Positions 27,510-36,895 are shown, numbered from the stretch's first letter. The stretch: DNA of 60,005 bases from JACJXF01 sp964349045 (GCA_964349045.1 CAYGFI010000010.1:1-60005), one strand, 5' to 3'. Numbers and translations: made by a program. Notes: generated from the sequence alone by a model not told the origin.

Positions 27510-28373
27510 ATGAATAAAAAAGCTGAGAATGAAAAGAAGGTTTTTCTCGATTTGAAAAAAATTTTTCGTGAGAAAAATCCACGCCTGGCACCTTATATTC
27601 CGGGATTTATTTATGCCTATCTGAACCGTATTCTACACCTAAGGGAAATAAATGATTTCCTTTCCGATCACGGTTCCAAAATCGGGTTGGAATTTACCGA
27701 AGAGGTCATTAAGGAATTTAATATTACTGTTACTTTGAAGGGAGAGGAGAATCTGCCTGATAAAGGAAGGTTTATTTTTGTTTCCAATCATCCGTTAGGC
27801 GGGTTTGACGGAATAGTGCTTTTAAATTTGCTGGGCAGAAGATATCATGATGTTCGCTCGCTTTCAAATGATATACTCATGAGTTTTGAAAATCTGAAAC
27901 CTTTGTTTGTGCCTGTAAACAAACATGGATCAATGACCCATGAATCATTACGAATACTGGATGAAGCCTTGCAATCGGAAATGCAGATTCTGACGTTTCC
28001 ATCCGGGTTGGTAAGTCGCAAAATCAAAGGCAGAATCATAGATCCTCCCTGGAAAAAAAGTTTTATTACTAAAGCTGTTCAGCATAAGCGGGATATTATT
28101 CCCATTCATGTAACCGGACGATGCACCAATTTTTTTTACCGTCTTTCCAACTTCAGAAAATTTCTGGGTATAAAAACCAATATTGAAATGTTTTATCTTT
28201 CCGACGAAACATACAAACACAGAAATAAACATATGACCATTACTTTCGGTCCGCTCGTCAGTTACAAAACATTTGATAAAAGCAAAAGACCTGAAGGCTG
28301 GGCTGGAAGTATGCAGAACTATGTATATTCGCTTGGAGAAGGAAACATGAATCCTTATGACCCGGGTTATTAA
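27510..28373 (+). CDS. glsA: PlsC-type O-acyltransferase, probable glycine-lipid GlsA
   Basis: A 287-residue lysophospholipid-acyltransferase family protein. The catalytic motif NHPLGGFDG has the H(x4)D pattern (about 97-105), and TFPSGLVSR supplies the glycerol-phosphate/FPSG-like block. In Bacteroides, GlsB N-acylates glycine and GlsA O-acylates the product to make glycine lipids; the adjacent OlsB-type acyltransferase suggests the same pair. Start: the ATG at 27510 (MNKKAENEKK) is preferred over an in-frame TTG 24 bp upstream. It is divergent from mraZ. An ornithine-lipid or phosphatidate role is not excluded. Confidence 0.75.
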   Translation: MNKKAENEKKVFLDLKKIFREKNPRLAPYIPGFIYAYLNRILHLREINDFLSDHGSKIGLEFTEEVIKEFNITVTLKGEENLPDKGRFIFVSNHPLGGFDGIVLLNLLGRRYHDVRSLSNDILMSFENLKPLFVPVNKHGSMTHESLRILDEALQSEMQILTFPSGLVSRKIKGRIIDPPWKKSFITKAVQHKRDIIPIHVTGRCTNFFYRLSNFRKFLGIKTNIEMFYLSDETYKHRNKHMTITFGPLVSYKTFDKSKRPEGWAGSMQNYVYSLGEGNMNPYDPGY

Positions 28374-28486
28374 ATCATAATTAAACACTTTTCGTGATAA
28401 AAACCGATGTATTTAAAACTTAAATTTAATTTTATGGATCAATGATTATAATTACAAAATTAATACCGCAAATAAATAATTTCGGT

Positions 28487-28517
28487 TTTGAGTTTTATCA
28501 ATTTGCTTTTAACTTTA
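28487..28517 (+). promoter_or_regulatory. Bacteroidota-type promoter for glsB
   Basis: TTTG (28487-28490), 19 bp, then TAACTTTA (28510-28517, one mismatch to TAnnTTTG). Transcription would begin near 28524, which excludes the upstream TTG at 28488 as a start and supports the ATG at 28539. Confidence 0.5.
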
Positions 28518-28538
28518 CAAAATAGAAATACTTCCAGA

Positions 28539-29489
28539 ATGGAAAATATAATTCCCCCGGTTTCAAAAGAAATAATTGAAGCGGAGTTAACCCAGGACAA
28601 GTTTATCAGAAGAACCAATAACGCGGGCAATTTTCTTTATATCGTTAACCATCAGGATTCACCAAATGTTATGCAGGAAATCGGAAGGCTTAGAGAAGTG
28701 ACTTTCCGCGCTGCAGGAGGTGGGACCGGACTTTCAGTTGATATAGATTCATTTGATATCAGTGAAAATCCCTATCAGCAGCTTATCGTATGGGACCCCG
28801 CTGAAAAGGAGATTCTTGGCGGGTACCGTTTTCATCTATGTGACGATCTCACTTTTAATGAACATGGAGAAGCGGAAATTGCAACTACTGAACTTTTTAA
28901 CTTCTCCGAAAAATTCATCCGGGAATATGTTCCTCACATGATCGAATTAGGAAGATCATTTGTGCAACCTCGTTATCAATCTACCAATATTTTAAGCAAA
29001 GGTCTGAGCAAGGGCCTTTACGCCCTTGATAACCTCTGGGACGGGCTGGGTAGTCTTATTATTGATTATCCGGACAAAAAGTATTTCTTCGGAAAAGTTA
29101 CCATGTATCCGAATTATAACCAGCGGGCCCGCAATAACCTGCTGTATTTCCTGGAAAAACATTTTTCTGATGCAGAAAACCTCGTCACTCCAAAGTTTCC
29201 CCTCGATACAAAGATGGATCGTGAAGAGATGAAAAAAGTGTATACAGGAAGTACTTTCCTGGAAGATTATAAAGTCCTTTCTCAGAATGTCAGAGCCTTT
29301 GGAGAAAATATTCCTCCCCTGATCAATGCATATATGAATCTCTCTCCATCACTTAAAACCTTCGGCACTGCTATGAATCCATATTTCGGGGATGTGGAAG
29401 AAACAGCTATTATGATAACCATAAATGATTTGTATCATAAGAAGGTGGAGAGGCATGTGAACTCATACGATAAGGAGGATAAGCTGTGA
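28539..29489 (+). CDS. glsB: OlsB/GlsB-type N-acyltransferase
   Basis: A 316-residue GNAT-fold (acetyltransferase family 5) protein of the OlsB/GlsB type, which N-acylates an amino acid with a 3-hydroxy fatty acid. Visible blocks are IGRLREVTFRAAGGGTG, DPAEKEILGGYRFH, YVPHMIELGRSFVQPRYQS and IIDYPDKKYFFGKVTMYPNY. With the neighbouring GlsA-like gene it points to glycine-lipid synthesis, known in Bacteroides and important there for stress tolerance; substrate choice between glycine and ornithine cannot be read from the sequence. Start chosen from the promoter position. Confidence 0.8.
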   Translation: MENIIPPVSKEIIEAELTQDKFIRRTNNAGNFLYIVNHQDSPNVMQEIGRLREVTFRAAGGGTGLSVDIDSFDISENPYQQLIVWDPAEKEILGGYRFHLCDDLTFNEHGEAEIATTELFNFSEKFIREYVPHMIELGRSFVQPRYQSTNILSKGLSKGLYALDNLWDGLGSLIIDYPDKKYFFGKVTMYPNYNQRARNNLLYFLEKHFSDAENLVTPKFPLDTKMDREEMKKVYTGSTFLEDYKVLSQNVRAFGENIPPLINAYMNLSPSLKTFGTAMNPYFGDVEETAIMITINDLYHKKVERHVNSYDKEDKL

Positions 29490-29496
29490 TATTGGA

Positions 29497-29646
29497 GTAT
29501 GAATGAATGGGTGAATGGGTGAATGAGTGAATGAGTAATAAATTGGAAAAGTATAAAAGTTTCAGATTTGCAATAAACTTGTTCAGGGGTATTCTCCCAT
29601 TTACTCATTCACTCATTCACCCATTCACATATTTACTCCTTCACTT
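29497..29646. repeat. Inverted pair of 8-bp repeat arrays between convergent genes
   Basis: The left arm (about 29497-29540) reads GGGTGAAT, GGGTGAAT, GAGTGAAT plus diverged units. The right arm (29591-29646) is seven contiguous units of the reverse complement: ATTCTCCC, ATTTACTC, ATTCACTC, ATTCACCC, ATTCACAT, ATTTACTC, CTTCACTT. About 50 bp separate the arms, so transcripts from either side can form a long hairpin. The same unit occurs between ftsA and ftsZ. Confidence 0.88.
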
Positions 29647-29647
29647 A

Positions 29648-31549
29648 TCAGTACGCCCTCTTATTAATCCCCTCGATAAAATTAATAAATGAGTTGGAAA
29701 CCACCTTGTTCCCGCCGGGAGTGGGATAATTCCCGGTAAAGTACCAGTCGCCTTTATCGTTTGGACATGCAACATGAAGGTTTTCAATGGTCTGGTAAAC
29801 GATTTGCACTTCGGCCTTTAGCTCTTTTGCTTTTAAAAGCTGACTTATTTTCGCGGAAATCTCTTCAGGAGAAAAAGGCTGATAGATTTCTTTAACGTAA
29901 TTCACAAATTCTTCCTTCGGCAGATCTTTTTGTTCCCGGCATTTACGATAGACCTCATTAATAACCGACTCTTTGTTTCTTTCTTTGAGTAATTGGATGG
30001 CTGCCTTAAATGCAATAAAATCGCTTAATTTTGCCATATCAATACCGTAACAATCAGGATAACGGATCTGTGGGGAAGAAGAAACTACTACGATTTTCTT
30101 TGGCCCAAGGCGGTCGAGAATCCGTAGAATACTTTGTTTAAGAGTTGTGCCCCGTACAATGGAATCATCGATAACAACCAGGTTATCCACTCCCCTTTTA
30201 ACCGTTCCATACGTAATATCATAAACGTGTCCTACCAGGTCGTCTCTGCCTTTATCCTGGGTAATGAAAGTGCGCAGCTTGATATCTTTTATGGCAACTT
30301 TTTCAACCCTGGGTCTTTCCGAAAGAATGTGTTTTAATTCTTCATCACTAATAGAGCCGTTAAACTTACGGATCTGTTCGGCCTTTTTTATAAATCCATA
30401 ATCCTCTATGCCTTTAATCATTCCATAGAAAGCCGATTCAGCAGTATTGGGAATAAATGAAAAGACTGTATTTCTTACATCATGATCAATGGCTTTCAGT
30501 GTGGCCGGCACAAGGAGTTCTCCAAGTTTTTTTCTTTCCCTATAAATATCAATGTCAGATCCTCTGGAAAAATAGATTCGTTCGAAGGAACAGGATTTTT
30601 TCTCTTTGGGTTCAAGAACCTGTTGCATAGAAATATCCCCATCCTTTTTTATTATCACCGCATGGCCTGGTGCAATTTCATGAACCTGTTCGTAGCTTAC
30701 ATTCAACGCGGTCTGAATAACCGGCCTTTCAGAGGCAACCACGGCTATTTCGTCGTCGTGATAATAATATGCCGGTCGTATCCCCCATGGATCACGAAGT
30801 GCAAAAGCATCGCCATGGCCTATCATTCCTGCAACTGCGAAGCCTCCATCCCATCGTTTACTTGCCTCTGTAAGAACTTTAGCCACATCGAGTTGTTTGG
30901 CAATCTGATCCGAAATATCGAAGTTGGAATAACCCAGGGCTTTAAATTTATCGAATAGAAACTGGTTTTCTCTATCCAGGAAATGACCGACTTTTTCGAG
31001 CATGGTAACCGTATCGGAAAAATCCTTAGGCGCCTGACCCAATTCGAGAAGATGGTTGAAAAGCTCATCAACATTGGTAAGGTTGAAATTTCCTGCAAGA
31101 ACGAGATTTCTCGACTTCCAGTTATTCTGCCGCATAACCGGATGAACATTATCGAGGCTATTATCTCCAAAAGTTCCATAACGTAAGTGACCCAGATATA
31201 GCTCCGCTGCAAAAGGCAGGTTGAGTTTTGACCAATGCGGGTCGTTAATAAGTTCCGGTTTAAATTTTTCGATTTTCCGGAATTGCTTATAGATTTTATC
31301 GAATACAACATTAATGGACGAATCATCCATGGAGCGTTGACGGTTAAAATATTTATTTCCCGGAGCGACATCAAACTTCAGGCTTACAACACCGGCTCCA
31401 TCCTGACCCCTGTTTCTCTGTTTCTCCATCAGTAAATAAAGCTTCTGCAGTCCATACCTCCATGTCCCATATTTTACCTGATAATATTCAAGTGGTTTTA
31501 GCATCCTTACCAGAGCAATCCCGCACTTATGCTTTAATTCTTCACTCAT
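29648..31549 (-). CDS. Long PurF-like glutamine amidotransferase/phosphoribosyltransferase
   Basis: A 633-residue class II glutamine amidotransferase fused to a phosphoribosyltransferase domain. The likely nucleophile is Cys9 (KCGIALVR), with NRGQDGAGVVSL and YLGHLRYGTFG of the glutaminase domain. The PRPP loop is VVIDDSIVRGTTLKQSI. It is well over 100 residues longer than ordinary PurF, with a C-terminal extension ending in a CPNDKGDWYFTGNYPTPGG segment. I recall this long form from Bacteroidota, usually annotated amidophosphoribosyltransferase. Whether it makes phosphoribosylamine or serves another reaction is unclear, so no symbol is given. Its stop is 1 bp from the repeat array. Confidence 0.82.
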   Translation of the reverse strand: MSEELKHKCGIALVRMLKPLEYYQVKYGTWRYGLQKLYLLMEKQRNRGQDGAGVVSLKFDVAPGNKYFNRQRSMDDSSINVVFDKIYKQFRKIEKFKPELINDPHWSKLNLPFAAELYLGHLRYGTFGDNSLDNVHPVMRQNNWKSRNLVLAGNFNLTNVDELFNHLLELGQAPKDFSDTVTMLEKVGHFLDRENQFLFDKFKALGYSNFDISDQIAKQLDVAKVLTEASKRWDGGFAVAGMIGHGDAFALRDPWGIRPAYYYHDDEIAVVASERPVIQTALNVSYEQVHEIAPGHAVIIKKDGDISMQQVLEPKEKKSCSFERIYFSRGSDIDIYRERKKLGELLVPATLKAIDHDVRNTVFSFIPNTAESAFYGMIKGIEDYGFIKKAEQIRKFNGSISDEELKHILSERPRVEKVAIKDIKLRTFITQDKGRDDLVGHVYDITYGTVKRGVDNLVVIDDSIVRGTTLKQSILRILDRLGPKKIVVVSSSPQIRYPDCYGIDMAKLSDFIAFKAAIQLLKERNKESVINEVYRKCREQKDLPKEEFVNYVKEIYQPFSPEEISAKISQLLKAKELKAEVQIVYQTIENLHVACPNDKGDWYFTGNYPTPGGNKVVSNSFINFIEGINKRAY

Positions 31550-31564
31550 CCTGAAACATCTTTA

Positions 31565-32032
31565 CTATTCGTCAGAAACACTTATTCTTTGTGATACAAT
31601 AAATGAATTTGGAAAAACAACCTTAACATTATTATATAATTTTAAAACCTCCGATCGGGTTCGGCAATTGCCTACATAAATAACCCAATCGGTATTATCA
31701 ACGTACCTCAGATCCGCATCCTCGCCTTCGAACCTTAACAAAAAATTTGACCTTACAGCAGTAGCCCGCTCTCGTGCATCCGTTCCCGAATCGCGAAAAA
31801 TCCTGATCCGGTAACCCATGACACCAGGGTCCTTCTGATTGTAAAGAATGTGCTTATTATAATTCTCTTCAATCAAAGGATCTAGTTGAATAGTGATTTT
31901 TGATTTTGTGTCATGATAGCTTTTTAGCTTATCAAGCAGATCTCCCGGCAGACTTCCGGGAATATGTGACTGTGAAAATGCCATAAGAGCTTGAAAAACA
32001 GCTATTAAAATAAGTATGGCATTTTTCTTCAT
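31565..32032 (-). CDS. Exported SPOR-like protein
   Basis: About 155 residues. The start is placed at the ATG giving MKKNAILILIAVFQALMAFSQ, a good signal peptide, rather than the ATG 21 bp upstream. The C-terminal 75 residues (YRIRIFRDSG, WVIYVGNCRTRSEVLKLYNNV) resemble a SPOR peptidoglycan-binding fold with its alternating strand/helix pattern, but no motif is decisive. It ends 15 bp before the PurF-like gene and may be co-transcribed with it. Confidence 0.6.
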   Translation of the reverse strand: MKKNAILILIAVFQALMAFSQSHIPGSLPGDLLDKLKSYHDTKSKITIQLDPLIEENYNKHILYNQKDPGVMGYRIRIFRDSGTDARERATAVRSNFLLRFEGEDADLRYVDNTDWVIYVGNCRTRSEVLKLYNNVKVVFPNSFIVSQRISVSDE

Positions 32033-32108
32033 ACAAAATGAATTTAGACTCAAAATTAATCAATTTTACCAAGAAAGGAAATATCTTAAAAATATGTAAA
32101 TTTGCGAT

Positions 32109-32840
32109 ATGATTACTGATCTGAAAAACCGTAGAAATCCTGAGATTGCAGCCGGTATATTCGCTTTGCTGACAGGCATTGCAGTTGTTGCGACCCTGCT
32201 TACCCGAATAGAATTTCTAAGTTTATTTTCCACATTAGAAGAGGATATTGAGTATATGAATGAGAATTTATTTCTTTTAAAAATCAATTCTATCATCTGG
32301 ATTATTTCTGCCTTATTTATTACTCTGAGCGCTGCATCATTTATTGTTGCATTTCAGCCACACGGACCTACCCTCGCCTTTCTACAGGGTTTTTTCCTGA
32401 TACTTGCCTCTGTTATGTTCTGCATATCTGGTTTAAAAGGATTCAGTATCATAGATCTTATGAGTCATTACCCGGAATCCGGATCAAACGGGGCAGCAGC
32501 AATTCGTTATTCAGTCTTCATCTTATCCCGCGAAAAGGAAATTTATGTTATTGCTGCTTATACGTTGATCGGACTAAGTTTTTTCATGATAGGTCTTTTT
32601 GCTCTTGTTACCCGCAAGATCTCTATTGCAACCGGGATAATCGGTATGATTACCGGGATTCTTTTACCGGTTTTTTCTTCTCTTGTACCTCAAAGTATCC
32701 TGGCGTCGATTGGCATCGCCCTTGCATGTATCTTATTCTTTATACTTAGTTATCGTTTGCTTTTTGAGGGCCTTACCAAAAAGGAAAAGTCCAATCGCAG
32801 ACGCACCCGTTCTGTTGAAACTGATTCAACATCCAGATGA
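32109..32840 (+). CDS. Six-helix membrane protein of unknown function
   Basis: A 243-residue protein with six or seven predicted helices (for example EIAAGIFALLTGIAVVATLL, SIIWIISALFITLSAASFIV and IIGMITGILLPVFSSLV) and a basic, Arg-rich cytoplasmic tail (KKEKSNRRRTR). No family motif is recognised. It is divergent from the SPOR-like gene and read alone. Confidence 0.6.
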   Translation: MITDLKNRRNPEIAAGIFALLTGIAVVATLLTRIEFLSLFSTLEEDIEYMNENLFLLKINSIIWIISALFITLSAASFIVAFQPHGPTLAFLQGFFLILASVMFCISGLKGFSIIDLMSHYPESGSNGAAAIRYSVFILSREKEIYVIAAYTLIGLSFFMIGLFALVTRKISIATGIIGMITGILLPVFSSLVPQSILASIGIALACILFFILSYRLLFEGLTKKEKSNRRRTRSVETDSTSR

Positions 32841-32874
32841 AAATTTTTTATGTCTCACCATAGACGGGAGAATT

Positions 32875-32914
32875 TTCGTGACGAGTAACTCGTACCGGGT
32901 AACACGTGTAATGG
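32875..32914. repeat. Short degenerate GTAACTCG/GGTAACACG repeat
   Basis: Words GACGAGTAACTCGTACC and GGGTAACACGTG form small overlapping inverted repeats between two convergent genes. They resemble the GTTACG/GTCACG arrays near 49.4 and 52.0 kb. Probably a minor member of the same class. Confidence 0.4.
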
Positions 32915-32952
32915 TTTGGTCGAAAAAGTTTAGTTGTAAATACCTCTATGTG

Positions 32953-33840
32953 TCAGGGGTCAGGTGTCACTTTTTCCCTTTCAAAAATCCCGGATTGCAT
33001 ACTATAAATAATCCCCCAGAATGAAGTGAAAGCTGTAATTATATAAAAGGCCAGGCTCAATGCAACGCTGAGGCTTTGGTCCAGGCCCAGAATCTGAGAC
33101 CCATACAAAAAGCTTATCTCCCTCGAACCTACCCCACCGATTGTAATGGGAAGTGCAGCAACAATGGAGGAAATTAAAAATAAAAAAAGATATTCCACGG
33201 GTTTTTCTGATCCTCCAATGGACCTGAAAATTGCATAAGCACAAAGTACCTGAAGCAACTGTACCACAAATGCCTGGAGGCTGGTTTTCGTATAATTGCC
33301 AGCAAAATCAGGGAAGAAATATTTTATTACAAAATAAAAGCCCATCAAAGAGGCCGGAAAGAGTATCCAGATATAAAATTTATAAAATAATACCGGAACG
33401 GTGGAGATAAACAAAGAAAGAAAAACTGCCAGGCAAAATAATGCCATGATACCGGTCAGACGGTCTAACAACACTGACCAGAAAATTTTTCTCGCTTTTA
33501 CATCATGATGCTTATTGAGCAACCAGATCTTATACCCATCTCCGCCAATCCCACCGGGCAAAAACAAATTATAATACATTCCCAGAAGGTAAAGTTTTAG
33601 GTTATAGACCTTATCGAGAACTAAACCGGCAGATGAAAAAAACAGGTTAAGCCGGATTGCGGAAACGTATTTTGAATATACAAACAGGATAAGGGCAAGG
33701 AGCATTAGCAGAATGTTCGAATGACTTAATATCTGAACTACCTCACTAATTTCAATTTTAGTAAAAACAAAAACCAGACCTCCCACCGAGAGTGCGATCT
33801 TTAGAAAAGCCGAAAAGGCTTTTTTTTGAATAATTTTCAT
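32953..33840 (-). CDS. LPG-synthase-TM-like (UPF0104) membrane protein
   Basis: A 295-residue protein with about eight helices and the family signatures YYNLFLPGGIGGDGYKIW and LPITIGGVGSREISFLYG. Members include the flippase half of MprF and proteins beside lipid-linked glycosyltransferases. It overlaps the upstream GT2 gene by 4 bp, so the two probably act on one lipid-linked sugar or polar lipid, one making it and one moving it. That pairing is inference. Confidence 0.82.
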   Translation of the reverse strand: MKIIQKKAFSAFLKIALSVGGLVFVFTKIEISEVVQILSHSNILLMLLALILFVYSKYVSAIRLNLFFSSAGLVLDKVYNLKLYLLGMYYNLFLPGGIGGDGYKIWLLNKHHDVKARKIFWSVLLDRLTGIMALFCLAVFLSLFISTVPVLFYKFYIWILFPASLMGFYFVIKYFFPDFAGNYTKTSLQAFVVQLLQVLCAYAIFRSIGGSEKPVEYLFLFLISSIVAALPITIGGVGSREISFLYGSQILGLDQSLSVALSLAFYIITAFTSFWGIIYSMQSGIFEREKVTPDP

Positions 33841-34781
33841 TTTTGTTGAACATATGTTACGATCCGTTTAATCCTGTAGGGAGTTTTATCCTGGGATTCG
33901 TAATACGTTCTCATAAGGATTTCTGCCAGAATACCGATTGTAATCAACTGGAACCCTGCAAGTGTCAGCAATATTGCAAGAAGCAACAATGGTTTGCCCC
34001 AGATATCGTTCCCGAGAATTTTCAGGATAAGTAAGTAAAAATTCAACAGAATTCCTGCCAGCAGAATAATAATTCCCCATCGTCCAAAAAGGTGCATAGG
34101 GCGTTGCATATATTTTTTAAAGAAAAGCATCAGCAACAGATCGGCTATTACCCTAAAGGTTCTTCCCATTCCATATTTTGATTTTCCATGGGCGCGTGGA
34201 TGATGCTTTACTGCTACCTGGGTAATTGTACCTCCCTCGAGACTGGCCAGAACCGGAATAAAACGATGCAGTTCGCCATACAATCCAAGGTTTTTAGCCA
34301 GGTCGGAAGTGAAAAGTTTTAAGGTGCAGCCATAATCTTTAATTCTTACCCGGGTGGTTTTCCGGATGATTGAGTTGGCTATCAGGCTTGGAAATCCCCT
34401 TAAGAAAAAACTATCCTTACGGTTCATGCGCATCCCGGCTACCATATCCCATCCATCTTTTTCTGCAAGCTCAAGCATCATGGGGATATCGGAGGGATCG
34501 TTTTGCATGTCGCCGTCGATAAGCACAATATACTCCCCCGCGGCATGATGAATCCCTGCTGCTAATGCTGAACTTTGCCCGTAATTTTTCCTGAATTCAA
34601 TAAGGGTAAGCCTGGGATGATTCAGCAGGAGGATCTCCTTCACGGTATTATCGGTTGATCCGTCGTCTACATAAACGATCTCGTAATCAATATTAACCAG
34701 AGAATCAGAAATCTGCTGCACTAAAGGTTTGATGTTTCCCTCTTCGTTATATACACAAACAACAACGGATAGTTTTCTCAT
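33837..34781 (-). CDS. Membrane-bound family 2 glycosyltransferase
   Basis: A 314-residue GT-A enzyme of the DPM1/GtrB/ArnC type, which transfers a sugar from a nucleotide donor to polyprenyl phosphate at the cytoplasmic face. The catalytic fold is at 1-230 (VVVCVYNEEGNI, VYVDDGSTDNT, LIDGDMQNDPSDIP with the DxD, GCTLKLF). Two C-terminal helices lie at about 235-295. It overlaps the LPG-synthase-like gene by 4 bp. Confidence 0.87.
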   Translation of the reverse strand: MRKLSVVVCVYNEEGNIKPLVQQISDSLVNIDYEIVYVDDGSTDNTVKEILLLNHPRLTLIEFRKNYGQSSALAAGIHHAAGEYIVLIDGDMQNDPSDIPMMLELAEKDGWDMVAGMRMNRKDSFFLRGFPSLIANSIIRKTTRVRIKDYGCTLKLFTSDLAKNLGLYGELHRFIPVLASLEGGTITQVAVKHHPRAHGKSKYGMGRTFRVIADLLLMLFFKKYMQRPMHLFGRWGIIILLAGILLNFYLLILKILGNDIWGKPLLLLAILLTLAGFQLITIGILAEILMRTYYESQDKTPYRIKRIVTYVQQK

Positions 34782-34822
34782 GATAAAAAATTTATTACAA
34801 ATGGATGCTTATGCTAAAACTT

Positions 34823-36121
34823 TTATTTCAGGTTAAACTCCAGGAAATTATCAGCGGGATATAAGTCTCTATGCAGACTTTTCACAAGATTTTTTTTAAA
34901 GCCTATGAGGAACTTCCCTTTTAAACTAATGCCTTCCATATTGAAAGGCTTTTCAGGAGTTACTTCATCACCTGCATAATGAGCGAGAAAAGCGTCAGCT
35001 ACCTGGCCGGAAAGGGACCAGGATTCACTGCTGTCGACTCCCATCCCAATCAGCGTATTGGCAGCTATACCTGAAATTCCCCTGTGAACATAGTTTTTCG
35101 AATATTCAGTATAACCAGTCCGGGATGGAATACTTGTAATAAAATCTGATTTAACGGTGAGTATCTGATCTTCTGATATTGTTACCGTCCGGTACGGACA
35201 GGGATAAGTAACAATCGATCCTGTTTCAATATCTGCAATAAACTTATTGTTCCTATATCGTTTAATAGTAATATCCTGAGAATGAAAATGACCTGTAAAT
35301 ACAACCCGCGCCCCGTATTCAGCCAACAGGGCTGATACCTTTTTATAATCATCCACTACATATTCACCGTACAGTTTCTTTTGATGCTTATAGTGTTCCA
35401 CCACTCCGTGATGCATCATGGTTAACAGGGATTTATTCCGTTTTTGTGCTTCTTTAAGAACTCCTTCAAGCCAGAGAAAAGATTCTTTACTGAATTTCCC
35501 TTCCGTGACCGGATGTCCGCCTGTTTGATTTTGTTGGTAAAGACACGCATCCAAACCTAACAACCATAATCCTTCTACAGGTTCAACAACATAGCCGAGG
35601 GAGTTTTTGTCTCTCAAAATTGCCTCTCCGTAACCAAAGTCCGAATAATTTTCAGAAAACTCTTCCGGGCTGATAGTTGGCACGCTTTCCTTGTTATCTC
35701 CTGAATACCTGAAGGAATGAGGATTGTTTATATCGTGATTCCCGGGGATAACAAATACCTTTTTGCCGGAATTCTCAATTCTTGTTAAAAATCCCGCCAT
35801 TTTTTCATGGTTGATCTTTTCCCCGTCCTTTGTCAGGTCGCCCGGGACAAGTACAAGGTCAGCATCAATTTTCTCAATGGAAGAAATTACAACTTCCATT
35901 AACTCCCTGCTATCGCGCAATAACTTACGATCTTTGTCAAGATAATCCTGAAATGCTTTGCCATCATTACCAAGGGAAGCATCAAAATAATGCGGATCAG
36001 AGAATATTACGATCTTTATTTCAGGATAATCAGGAAACTGCCCTGCAATATGATTTGTGCCTGAAATAATCAGGATAGAAGCGAAGGATAAACAAAAATA
36101 AAAACACTTAAATTTGCACAT
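34823..36121 (-). CDS. Secreted calcineurin-like metallophosphoesterase
   Basis: About 432 residues if translation starts at the ATG giving MCKFKCFYFCLSFASILI, which provides an uncleaved or signal-type hydrophobic N-terminus; an upstream in-frame ATG would add 14 residues. The five calcineurin motifs are in order: FSDPHYF, PGDLTKDG, IPGNHDINN, MMHHGV and FTGHFHSQD, which bind two metals. The C-terminal 130 residues are not recognised. Substrate unknown; related proteins hydrolyse phosphomono- or diesters outside the cytoplasm. Confidence 0.8.
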   Translation of the reverse strand: MCKFKCFYFCLSFASILIISGTNHIAGQFPDYPEIKIVIFSDPHYFDASLGNDGKAFQDYLDKDRKLLRDSRELMEVVISSIEKIDADLVLVPGDLTKDGEKINHEKMAGFLTRIENSGKKVFVIPGNHDINNPHSFRYSGDNKESVPTISPEEFSENYSDFGYGEAILRDKNSLGYVVEPVEGLWLLGLDACLYQQNQTGGHPVTEGKFSKESFLWLEGVLKEAQKRNKSLLTMMHHGVVEHYKHQKKLYGEYVVDDYKKVSALLAEYGARVVFTGHFHSQDITIKRYRNNKFIADIETGSIVTYPCPYRTVTISEDQILTVKSDFITSIPSRTGYTEYSKNYVHRGISGIAANTLIGMGVDSSESWSLSGQVADAFLAHYAGDEVTPEKPFNMEGISLKGKFLIGFKKNLVKSLHRDLYPADNFLEFNLK

Positions 36122-36208
36122 GGTCTGATATTTATTTACAATTATAAGAATTTTAGCTTGCATTAACGTATGCTTGTTGCTTCTACTTTGACAGATATAT
36201 TTTTATAT

Positions 36209-36652
36209 ATGAATAATATGCTAAATAAATTCTTCAAAACCGATACTTCAAAAACAACCATTTTAATTCGTTTAATGGTTGGTATAGTTTTTCTGTCTGA
36301 AGGGATCCAAAAATTTTTGTTTCCGGATACATTAGGCGCCGGACGATTTGCGCAGATCGGTTTGCCGTTTCCGGAATTTTCAGGAAGCTTCGTGGGTGTT
36401 TTTGAAATTCTTTGTGGGATTTTGGTACTGCTGGGACTGTTTACGCGATTGGCAAGTATTCCCCTGATCATCATAATGATCGTGGCGATTTTTACTACAA
36501 AAGCCGATATTTTAGCTAATAAAGGATTTTGGGAAATGATGCATGGAAGCAGAACGGATTGGGCTATGCTCTTAGGCAGTATTTTTCTTCTGTTTAAAGG
36601 AGGTGGCTTCTTTTCCCTTGACAGATTGTTTTTTGAAAATTCAAAGGAATGA
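36209..36652 (+). CDS. DoxX family membrane protein
   Basis: A 147-residue four-helix membrane protein. LIRLMVGIVFLSEGIQKFLFP and the FEILCGILVLLGLFTRLASIPL helix pair are typical of DoxX. The function of most DoxX proteins is unsettled; redox and quinone links have been proposed. The ATG at 36209 is preferred; 13 residues added by an upstream ATG look unlike a DoxX start. Confidence 0.8.
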   Translation: MNNMLNKFFKTDTSKTTILIRLMVGIVFLSEGIQKFLFPDTLGAGRFAQIGLPFPEFSGSFVGVFEILCGILVLLGLFTRLASIPLIIIMIVAIFTTKADILANKGFWEMMHGSRTDWAMLLGSIFLLFKGGGFFSLDRLFFENSKE

Positions 36653-36778
36653 AGTAAATCGCCAGACTATTATTGAAGACGAATTAAATCCCTTAAAAAC
36701 GGTAATGCTGCCATACAATTTCCAATATCCTTTCCTGTGACCGTTGAACCTGTGACTAGAATAGTTCAGGTTGGAGCA

Positions 36779-36895
36779 ATGCAAAACCCCGAAAAAGAAG
36801 TCCGGGAAAAGATAAATCAGCAACCGTATTTTCTGAACAATTTCAATCCATGTGATGTTAAAATTATTGAAATGGTAAATAATAATCCGTCATGA
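36779..36895 (+). CDS. Short unrecognised ORF before the SRPBCC gene, possibly a gene remnant
   Basis: Thirty-eight codons from ATG (MQNPEKEVREKINQQ) to a TGA overlapping the next ATG as ATGA. The frame stays open about 90 bp upstream with protein-like codons (PVTVEPVTRIVQVGA) but without an ATG, so it may be the tail of a decayed gene. The coupling-type overlap is the argument for function. Confidence 0.35.
   Translation: MQNPEKEVREKINQQPYFLNNFNPCDVKIIEMVNNNPS

Noticed and set aside
32097..32104. TAAATTTG as promoter of the six-helix membrane protein gene
   Set aside because: It lies 4 bp before the ATG, which would put the transcript start inside the gene, and there is no -33 TTG.
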